Part shown: positions 25,965 to 31,929 of the stretch, piece by piece
Layout: the number at the start of each line of letters is the position of its first letter
Numbering within the stretch: the first letter of the stretch is position 1
Source of the DNA: Streptomyces sp. Tu6071
GTDB taxonomy: Bacteria; Actinomycetota; Actinomycetes; Streptomycetales; Streptomycetaceae
Reading direction: 5' to 3'
Length of the DNA stretch: 64,000 nucleotides
Assembly (NCBI RefSeq): GCF_000213055.1
Contig: NZ_CM001165.1
Location: 6,441,445 to 6,505,444 of the forward strand
Notes under the pieces: model-generated
Database searches by the model: none
What the model was told of the DNA's origin: nothing
The model's input: the letters and a program-made list of their open reading frames with translations, nothing else
Made by a program: the position numbers and the translations under genes

Positions 25965-27116
25965 GTGGACCTGCGGCTGAGCGAGGAACAGGAGGCGGCC
26001 CGCCGCCTCGCGCGGGACTTCGTGGAGCGCGAGGTGGTCCCGTACGCGCGCGAGTGGGACCGCGCGGAGAACGTCGACCGGGGAGTCGTCGCGAAGCTCG
26101 GCGAGGTCGGCTTCCTGGGCCTGACGATCGACGAGGAGTACGGCGGCAGCGGCGGCGACCACCTCACGTACTGCCTCGTGACGGAGGAACTGGGCCGCGC
26201 CGACTCCTCGGTGCGCGGCATCGTCTCCGTCTCGCTCGGGCTCGTCGCGAAGACGCTCGCCGCGTGGGGCGACGCGGAGCAGAAGCGGCGCTGGCTCCCG
26301 GGGCTGACGTCCGGGCGGTACGTGGGCTGCTTCGCGCTCACCGAGCCCGGCACCGGCTCCGACGCGGGCGCGCTCACGACGCGCGCCGTGCGCGACGGGG
26401 ACGACTGGCTGCTCACCGGCGGCAAGATGTTCATCACCAACGGCACGTGGGCCGACCTCGCCCTCGTCTTCGCGCGCTCCAACGACGCCCCCGGGCACAA
26501 GGGCGTCTCCGCCTTCCTCGTCCCCACCGGCACGCCCGGGTTCGCGCGCCGCACCCTGCACGGAAAGCTCGGCCTGCGCGGCCAGGCGACCGCCGAACTC
26601 GTCCTCGACGGAGTGCGCGTGCCGGGCTCCGCGCTGCTCGGCCCGGAGGGCAAGGGGTTCTCGGTCGCGATGTCCGCGCTCGCCAAGGGCCGCATGTCGG
26701 TCGCCGCCGGCTGCGTGGGCATCGCGCAGGCCGCGCTCGACGCCGCCCTCGGCCACGCCAAGGAGCGCGAGCAGTTCGGCAAGCCCATCGCGGGCCACCA
26801 GCTCGTGCAGGAACTCCTCGCCGACATCGCCCTGGACGTCGACGCGGCACGCCTGCTGACCTGGCGCGTCGCCGACCTCGTCGACCGGGGCGAGCCCTTC
26901 ACGGGCGCCGCGTCCCGCGCCAAGCTCTTCGCCTCCGAGGCTGCCGTGCGCGCCGCGAACAACGCGCTCCAGGTGCACGGCGGGTACGGCTACATCGACG
27001 AGTACCCGGTGGGCAAGCTCCTGCGCGACGCCCGCGTCATGACCCTCTACGAGGGCACGAGCCAGATCCAGAAGCTCCTCATCGGGAGGGAGCTGACGGG
27101 CGTCTCGGCGTTCTGA
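25965..27116 (+). CDS. Acyl-CoA dehydrogenase
   Basis: A 383-residue FAD enzyme introducing the alpha-beta double bond in acyl-CoA beta-oxidation. Flavin motifs CFALTEPGTGSDAGALTT and KMFITNG (about 122-155) are typical of the short/branched-chain group. The catalytic Glu is in MTLYEGTSQIQ (about 367). GTG start at 25965 after GGTGGAGG. It is divergent from the TetR gene and carries the shared operator in its promoter, which fits a short-chain or branched acyl-CoA catabolic module. Confidence 0.93.
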   Translation: MDLRLSEEQEAARRLARDFVEREVVPYAREWDRAENVDRGVVAKLGEVGFLGLTIDEEYGGSGGDHLTYCLVTEELGRADSSVRGIVSVSLGLVAKTLAAWGDAEQKRRWLPGLTSGRYVGCFALTEPGTGSDAGALTTRAVRDGDDWLLTGGKMFITNGTWADLALVFARSNDAPGHKGVSAFLVPTGTPGFARRTLHGKLGLRGQATAELVLDGVRVPGSALLGPEGKGFSVAMSALAKGRMSVAAGCVGIAQAALDAALGHAKEREQFGKPIAGHQLVQELLADIALDVDAARLLTWRVADLVDRGEPFTGAASRAKLFASEAAVRAANNALQVHGGYGYIDEYPVGKLLRDARVMTLYEGTSQIQKLLIGRELTGVSAF

Positions 27117-27224
27117 CGGGCGGTCGGCACGGGTACGTGGCGCACCTGACCGGGGCGTCGTGCTCACCCCCGTATGAGTAGCCGCGCGGATGTCGCCCCG
27201 GGCTCCGCGCGGGACGCTCGTGCC

Positions 27225-27506
27225 ATGACCGACACACCCGCCAAGGCCGGGCCCACCGGGGCCTATTTCGGCCAGGCCATCGCCTCCTTCGCCGTCGCGC
27301 TCGTCGCCACGGCGCTCGGTATCCTTCGCCTCGAAGCGGACGCGTGGGTACGGGGTTTCCTCGCCGTCGCCGTCCTCTTCCTCGTCACCTCCGCCTTCAC
27401 CCTCGCCAAGGTCATCCGCGACCGGCAGGAGGCGGACCAGCTCATCAACCGCGTCGACCAGGCCCGCGTCGACAAGCTCCTCGCGGCGAACGACCCCTTC
27501 CACTGA
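27225..27506 (+). CDS. YiaA/YiaB family inner-membrane protein
   Basis: A 93-residue membrane protein with two helices (AYFGQAIASFAVALVATALG and GFLAVAVLFLVTSAFTLAKV) followed by a charged tail RDRQEADQLINRVDQ. This is the YiaAB-type layout. Function unknown. I chose the ATG at 27225 (MTDTPAKAG) rather than an upstream ATG that would add an Arg/Ala-rich segment. Confidence 0.85.
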   Translation: MTDTPAKAGPTGAYFGQAIASFAVALVATALGILRLEADAWVRGFLAVAVLFLVTSAFTLAKVIRDRQEADQLINRVDQARVDKLLAANDPFH

Positions 27507-27529
27507 GGGCCCGACCGGAGCGCCACCCG

Positions 27530-27545
27530 CTAAGCGCCCGCTCAG
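27530..27545. promoter_or_regulatory. Operator-like palindrome, copy 1 (TetR/MaoC pair)
   Basis: CTAAGCGCCCGCTCAG, 55 bp upstream of the TetR gene at 27601. It matches 14 of 16 positions of the site before the MaoC gene (29001-29016). Confidence 0.65.
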
Positions 27546-27600
27546 TTTTGGGGTTAGGGTGTGTCTCCGTGAAGCGGTTCCGTACGGGAAGAGGTGGGCG

Positions 27601-28278
27601 ATGAGCGCGGCGCGGCGGCCCGAGGACGGACTGTCGGCCGGGGAGGCCCCCGCCGGCGAGGCGGAGGACGCGCCCTGGTCCGACGTGACGCCCGACGCGG
27701 CGCGGCGCCTGCTCGTCGCCGCCGTGGAGGCGTTCGCCGAGCGCGGCTTCCACGCCACCACGACCCGCGACATCGCCGGGCGCGCGGGCATGAGCCCCGC
27801 CGCGCTCTACATCCACTACCGCACCAAGGAAGAGCTGCTCCACCGGATCAGCCGGGTGGGGCACGACAAGTCCCTCGCCGTCCTCAGCGAGGCGGCCGAG
27901 GGGCCGGGCGGCGCGGCACGTCGCCTCGCCGATGCCGTCCGCGCCTTCGTCCGCTGGCACGCGGCGCACCACACGACGGCCCGCATCGTCCAGTACGAAC
28001 TCGACGCGCTCGACCCCGCGCACCGCACCGAGATCGTCGCCCTGCGCCGCCGCACCGAGGCGGTCGTACGGGGCGTCATCGAGGACGGCGTGCGCACCGG
28101 CGCCTTCGACGTGCCCGACGTCCCGGGGACGACACTCGCGGTGCTCTCGCTCTGCATCGACGTCGCCCGCTGGTTCAACGCGGCCGGGCGCCGCACCCCG
28201 GAGCAGATCGGCGACCTGTACGCGGACCTCGTGCTGCGCATGGTGGGGGCGGCGCCGGGGGAGGGCGACGAGGGGTGA
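27601..28278 (+). CDS. TetR family regulator
   Basis: A 225-residue regulator. After an acidic N-terminal tail of about 30 residues comes the HTH LLVAAVEAFAERGFHATTTR, then DIAGRAGMSPAALYIHYRTK (about 38-80). The C-terminal part (HTTARIVQYELDALDPAHRT and VLSLCIDVARWFNAAG) resembles TetR_C_17/KstR2-type domains that bind acyl-CoA-like ligands. ATG at 27601 after GGAAGAGGTGGG. The palindromes before this gene and the MaoC gene indicate self-repression and control of the hydratase. Confidence 0.9.
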   Translation: MSAARRPEDGLSAGEAPAGEAEDAPWSDVTPDAARRLLVAAVEAFAERGFHATTTRDIAGRAGMSPAALYIHYRTKEELLHRISRVGHDKSLAVLSEAAEGPGGAARRLADAVRAFVRWHAAHHTTARIVQYELDALDPAHRTEIVALRRRTEAVVRGVIEDGVRTGAFDVPDVPGTTLAVLSLCIDVARWFNAAGRRTPEQIGDLYADLVLRMVGAAPGEGDEG

Positions 28279-28289
28279 GGCGGGGCGGG

Positions 28290-28500
28290 GCGCCGGGCCC
28301 TCGACCGGCCCCGGACGGCCCGGTGCCGGGTTCTCGACGGACTCCGGCCGCCCGGTGCCGGGTGCACGCCCGGCCCCGGCCGTCCCGGGTTTCCCGGCGG
28401 GCCCCCGTGCGGCCGGTACCGGTTCCTCAGCGCGCCTCGCGACGCCCCGGCGCCGGGTTCTCCGTGAGCCCCGGACGCCCGGCGCCCGGACGCCCTCACC
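28290..28500. repeat. Degenerate ~32-bp tandem repeats
   Basis: Units starting at 28290 (33 bp), 28323 (32 bp), 28355 and 28450 (32 bp) share the frame GYGCCGGGTTCTCGAC and the end CCCCGGACGCCCG. The middle of the array is more decayed. It fills the gap between convergent TetR and MaoC genes. Confidence 0.6.
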
Positions 28501-28503
28501 GCC

Positions 28504-28968
28504 TCACAGGTAGAAGCGGCTCACCGACTCCGCGACGCACACGGGCTTCTCGCCGCCCTCGCGCTCCACGGTGAAGGCGATCGTGACCTGCGCGCCGCCC
28601 GTCACCTCGCTCACGTCCGTCACCGTGCCCGTCGCCCGCAGGCGCGAGCCGACCGGGACCGGGGCGGGGAAACGCACCTTGTTGGTGCCGTAGTTCACGC
28701 CCATCCTGACCCCGGCGAGGTCCATGAGCTGCGGCGCGAAGAGCGGGAGCAGCGAGAGCGTGAGATAGCCGTGCGCGATCGTCGTGCCGAAGGGGGACTC
28801 CTTGGCCGCGCGCTCCGGGTCCACGTGGATCCACTGGTGGTCCCCGGTCGCCTCGGCGAACAGGTCGACGCGCCGCTGGTCGATCTCGACCCAGTCGGTG
28901 TACCCGAGTCGCTCCCCGACCGCGCCCTTCAGCTCCTCAAGCGAGGAGAAAACCCTCGGCTCCGCCAT
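28504..28968 (-). CDS. MaoC family dehydratase (R-specific enoyl-CoA hydratase type)
   Basis: A 154-residue hot-dog-fold hydratase. The hydratase-2 motif is ATGDHQWIHVDPERA with its catalytic Asp and His (about residues 46-58), and PFGTTIAHGYLTLSLLP follows. It hydrates enoyl-CoA or dehydrates 3-hydroxyacyl-CoA. ATG at 28968 after GGAAGGTGG; an earlier in-frame ATG lies in the operator region. A palindrome 33 bp upstream matches that of the nearby TetR gene, which should control it. Confidence 0.9.
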   Translation of the reverse strand: MAEPRVFSSLEELKGAVGERLGYTDWVEIDQRRVDLFAEATGDHQWIHVDPERAAKESPFGTTIAHGYLTLSLLPLFAPQLMDLAGVRMGVNYGTNKVRFPAPVPVGSRLRATGTVTDVSEVTGGAQVTIAFTVEREGGEKPVCVAESVSRFYL

Positions 28969-29000
28969 GACTGCCACCTTCCGGCCTTCCGCGAATATGT

Positions 29001-29016
29001 CTAAGCGCTTGCTCAG
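29001..29016. promoter_or_regulatory. Operator-like palindrome, copy 2 (TetR/MaoC pair)
   Basis: CTAAGCGCTTGCTCAG in an AT-richer promoter region 33 bp before the MaoC start; same motif as 27530-27545. Confidence 0.65.
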
Positions 29017-29081
29017 CATCATGGGTGCGGGGGGCCGCTGTCAACGGCGGCGGCCGTACCCGCTCCCGTACGCTGGGCCGG

Positions 29082-29549
29082 GTGCCGCAGATCCCGGAAA
29101 CCGTGCAGGAACTCACCGTCGGACAGCTCTCCGCGCGCAGCGGGGCCGCCGTCTCCGCGCTCCACTTCTACGAGACCAAGGGGCTCATCACGAGCCGTCG
29201 CACCTCCGGCAACCAGCGCCGCTACTCGCGCGACATCCTCCGCCGGGTCGCCTTCGTCCGTGCCGCGCAGCGCGTCGGCATCCCCCTCGCCACGATCCGC
29301 GAGGCGCTCGCCGACCTGCCCGAGGAGCGCACCCCGACCGCGGAGGACTGGGCCCGTCTCTCGGAGCACTGGCGCACCGAGCTGGACGACCGCATCCGCC
29401 GCCTCCAGCTCCTGCGCGACCACCTCAGCGGCTGCATCGGCTGCGGCTGCCTGTCCCTGGAGACCTGCGTCCTCTCCAACCCGGACGACGTCTCCGGCGA
29501 GCGCATCACGGGGTCGCGGCTCCTCCAGTCGCGGCGCGAGGGCAAGTAG
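29082..29549 (+). CDS. soxR: Redox-sensitive MerR regulator SoxR
   Basis: A 155-residue SoxR. The MerR HTH is [20 protein letters not shown], then [20 protein letters not shown] (about 9-48). A dimerisation helix follows. The [2Fe-2S] cluster ligands are in [12 protein letters not shown] (CX2CXCX5C, about 118-129). In Streptomyces SoxR senses redox-active metabolites rather than superoxide. The GTG at 29082 ([11 protein letters not shown]) matches the family N-terminus as I know it. No classic SoxR box was found near it, so targets are probably elsewhere. Confidence 0.95.
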   Translation: MPQIPETVQELTVGQLSARSGAAVSALHFYETKGLITSRRTSGNQRRYSRDILRRVAFVRAAQRVGIPLATIREALADLPEERTPTAEDWARLSEHWRTELDDRIRRLQLLRDHLSGCIGCGCLSLETCVLSNPDDVSGERITGSRLLQSRREGK

Positions 29550-29593
29550 GGCGAGGCGGGGGAAGGGCCGGAGCCGGGAGCGAGGCGGACGGC

Positions 29594-30052
29594 CTATGCG
29601 CCCGCGTCTCCCGCCCGGAGCGAGTGGACCATGCTCGTGAGGGCCCGGAACGCGTCCGCCTGCTCGGCCTCGGTCATGCCGCCGAGCATGCGGACCTCGA
29701 CGGACCGGACCGCCGCCGTCGCCTCCTCCAGGCTCTGCCGCCCGCGGGGCGTGAGCCGCGCGGGAAGCGCCTTCCCGTGCGGGGCCTGCGCGGGCCGCGT
29801 CACGTACCCCTCCCGCTCCAGGTTCTGGAGCAGGACGTTCATCGACTGCCGCGTCACGAACGCGCCGCGCGCCAGCTCCGAGTTCGACAGGCCCGGCCGC
29901 TGCGCGAGCAGTTCGAGGCACGAGTAGTGCGTCACCGTCATCCCGAGCGGTCGCAGCACCGCCTCCATGGCCGTGCGCAGCGCGCTCGACGCCTCTTTCA
30001 GCAAGTAGCCCAGTGACTTGTCCAGGTCGATGCCGGGACCCTTTTGACTCAT
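29594..30052 (-). CDS. MarR family regulator
   Basis: A 152-residue winged-HTH repressor. Core: LGMTVTHYSCLELLAQRPGL, then SNSELARGAFVTRQSMNVLL and QNLEREGYVTRPAQAPHGKA (about 42-103). It is divergent from a glyoxalase-like gene. The start codon itself lies inside the first of two identical-type palindromes, strong evidence for autoregulation. The ATG at 30052 starts MSQKGPG. Confidence 0.92.
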   Translation of the reverse strand: MSQKGPGIDLDKSLGYLLKEASSALRTAMEAVLRPLGMTVTHYSCLELLAQRPGLSNSELARGAFVTRQSMNVLLQNLEREGYVTRPAQAPHGKALPARLTPRGRQSLEEATAAVRSVEVRMLGGMTEAEQADAFRALTSMVHSLRAGDAGA

Positions 30053-30095
30053 GTCAGTAGTCTGACATACCGTGGCGTGTGTCAGGCATCTGACA
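30052..30095. promoter_or_regulatory. Paired MarR operators
   Basis: Two 16-bp palindromes, TGTCAGTAGTCTGACA (30052-30067) and TGTCAGGCATCTGACA (30080-30095), have identical 6-bp arms and are spaced 28 bp centre to centre. They lie in the 63-bp divergent region between the MarR gene and the VOC gene. Confidence 0.8.
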
Positions 30096-30115
30096 CGAAT
30101 CGAAGGAGCCCCGCC

Positions 30116-30484
30116 ATGCCCGCCACCGGTCCCGACTTCCTCTCGCTCCAGGTACGCGACCTCGACGTCGCGCAGGCGTTCTACGAGCGGTACCTCGGCC
30201 TCGTCCGCGCGCGGTCCGGGCCCCCGCACGCCGTCGTCTTCGAGACGAAGCCGATCGCGTTCGCGCTCCGCGACCTCGTTCCCGGCACGGATCTCGACTC
30301 CGTCCCCCAGCCCGGCGTCGGCGCCGCGATCTGGCTCCACGCCACCGGCGTCCAGGCCATCCACGACGCCCTCGCGGCGGACGGCCACACCATCGTCTCC
30401 GAGCCGGTCGACGGCCCCTTCGGCCGCACCTTCACCTTCGCCGACCCCGACGGCTACCGGATCACCCTCCACGACCGGGGCTGA
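30116..30484 (+). CDS. VOC (glyoxalase/bleomycin-resistance) superfamily protein
   Basis: A 122-residue single-module VOC protein: FLSLQVRDLDVAQAFYERYL at the start and FADPDGYRITLHDRG at the end, the two beta-alpha-beta-beta-beta units. Possible metal residues (His and Glu of the fold) cannot be fixed by eye. ATG at 30116 after CGAAGGAG. Divergent from a MarR gene that probably represses it, a layout typical of detoxification or resistance proteins. Confidence 0.88.
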   Translation: MPATGPDFLSLQVRDLDVAQAFYERYLGLVRARSGPPHAVVFETKPIAFALRDLVPGTDLDSVPQPGVGAAIWLHATGVQAIHDALAADGHTIVSEPVDGPFGRTFTFADPDGYRITLHDRG

Positions 30485-30555
30485 CCCGCGGGCCGGAGCG
30501 TTGGCGCCCGCGGCGTGTGGCCTGGCGGAGTCGGGGCGGCGGGGGCAGAGTGGGC

Positions 30556-30670
30556 GCGTCCCCGCAAGGCGCCCCGACGCGCGTCCCCGCACGGCGCCCC
30601 GACGCGCGTCCCCGCACGGCGCCCCGACGCGCGTCCCCGCACGGCGCCCCGACGCGCGTCCCCGCACGGC
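30556..30670. repeat. 25-bp tandem repeat, 4.6 copies
   Basis: Units at 30556, 30581, 30606, 30631 and a partial at 30656, core GCGTCCCCGCACGGCGCCCC. Copies 2-4 are identical; copy 1 has one change (AAGG for ACGG). It lies between two VOC genes. Confidence 0.85.
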
Positions 30671-30719
30671 CCGCCCCGCGCGATTCACCCCCGCGCGCCC
30701 TCCCGCCACAGGAGCCCCG

Positions 30720-31118
30720 ATGACCCCAGGCATTCCCCCCGCCCGCCCCGAGCGCCCCCCGCTGTTCCTCAGCGGTGTCGTCCTCGACGCGCCCGATCCG
30801 CAGGCGCTCGCCGGGTTCTACCAGCGCCTGCTGGGCTGGCCGTTGACGCAGCAGGAGGAGGGCTGGGCCAAGCTCGTGCCGGACGGGGGCGGTACGGGGA
30901 TCTCCTTCCAGGCCGAGCCCGCGTACACCCCGCCCGTGTGGCCCGCCGAGCCCGGGGCCCAGCAGATGCAGGTCCATCTCGACTTCCAGGTCGAGGACCT
31001 GGCCGCCGCCGAGGCGCACGCGATCTCCTGCGGCGCCCGCCTCGCCGCGCACCAGCCGCAGGACGACGTCCGCGTCCTCATCGACCCGGTCGGCCATCCG
31101 TTCTGCGTGTTCCTGTAG
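30720..31118 (+). CDS. VOC superfamily protein (glyoxalase-like)
   Basis: A 132-residue VOC protein: LSGVVLDAPDPQALAGFYQR, then LLGWPLTQQEEGWAKLV, MQVHLDFQVEDLAAAEAHA and a final IDPVGHPFCVFL. This is the type often annotated as glyoxalase-like or as an anti-sigma-like VOC protein. ATG at 30720 after ACAGGAG. It follows another VOC gene on the same strand after the 25-bp repeat array. Substrate unknown. Confidence 0.88.
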   Translation: MTPGIPPARPERPPLFLSGVVLDAPDPQALAGFYQRLLGWPLTQQEEGWAKLVPDGGGTGISFQAEPAYTPPVWPAEPGAQQMQVHLDFQVEDLAAAEAHAISCGARLAAHQPQDDVRVLIDPVGHPFCVFL

Positions 31119-31125
31119 CCGTACC

Positions 31126-31713
31126 TCACACCCCCACCAGCGCCCGCCCCTCCCCGCGCGCCCGCCGTACCGCCGCCGGGCTCAGCGCCGGGAGCGGGAC
31201 CGTGATGCCGCAGCTCGCGCAGAGCGGCGCCACGTCCTCGCGCCACCGCAGCGCCCCGCTCCCGCACACCGGGCACCGCTCGCCCGGCTCCCGCTCCAGG
31301 GCCGCGATGAGCCGCCCGAGCACCTCGGGCAGCGGCGCGTCCGGGTGCGTGCCCGGGTCCGCGCACCACGCGATCCCGAAACCGCCCCACGTGCGCCGGT
31401 GCCAGTCGTCCACCGCGCCCGGCCGGCGCAGCCCCGCCCGCTTCTCGGCCCGCCGCCGGGCCGCGAAGGCCCGCTCGTAGGCGAGCCACACCTCGCGCGC
31501 CCGCTCCAGCTCGTCCACCGCGCCCCGCAGCCGCGCGGGATCGGGCGCGCGGTCCTCGGGGCCGAAGCCCCAGTGCGCGCACAAGTGGTCCCATGTGGCC
31601 CGGTGCCCGTAGGGGGCGAAGATCTCCAGGCACTTGCGCAGGCTCCAGCGCCGCAGTGCCAAATCCGCCCGCGGGTCGCGGGCCTGTCTCGCGAGACTCC
31701 GGAATCCGGCCAT
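31126..31713 (-). CDS. Hypothetical protein with C-terminal zinc ribbon
   Basis: A 195-residue protein of unknown function. Most of it is helical and Arg/Ala-rich (SLRKCLEIFAPYGHRATWDH, then AVDELERAREVWLAYERAFA). Near the end a four-cysteine ribbon, CPVCGSG and CASCG 18 residues later (about 150-175), should bind zinc. I chose the ATG at 31713 (MAGFRSLARQ). Its stop lies 8 bp from the convergent VOC stop. Confidence 0.75.
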   Translation of the reverse strand: MAGFRSLARQARDPRADLALRRWSLRKCLEIFAPYGHRATWDHLCAHWGFGPEDRAPDPARLRGAVDELERAREVWLAYERAFAARRRAEKRAGLRRPGAVDDWHRRTWGGFGIAWCADPGTHPDAPLPEVLGRLIAALEREPGERCPVCGSGALRWREDVAPLCASCGITVPLPALSPAAVRRARGEGRALVGV

Positions 31714-31881
31714 CAGCCCTGCACCTCCGTCATCCGTACCGGCACCGCTCCCGGGGTGCCGTCGTTCCGACGAGGCAGCCCCTCGTTCGGCTCCCTCGGG
31801 GAAGCGGCGGCTTTGCGACGATCCTGCGAACAGGTCCACCGACCCATCCCCCAACTGGGCGTACCGGCGGTAACCTCCCGC

Positions 31882-31916
31882 TCACCCTTATCGGGAGCTT
31901 CACCCTTGTCGGGAGC
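31882..31916. promoter_or_regulatory. Direct repeats upstream of the acylase gene
   Basis: TCACCCTTATCGGGAGC (31882-31898) and TCACCCTTGTCGGGAGC (31900-31916), period 18 bp, ending 13 bp before the ATG. Could be an activator or repressor site, or a duplicated leader. Confidence 0.45.
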
Positions 31917-31929
31917 GATTGGAGCCAGG

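Noticed and set aside
28931..28946. CTCCTCAAGCGAGGAG considered as a SoxR box
   Set aside because: It lies inside the MaoC coding region and does not fit the CCTCAAG-N4-CTTGAGG pattern.
30556..30670. Repeat array considered as CRISPR
   Set aside because: Units are head-to-tail without spacers, and no cas genes are present.
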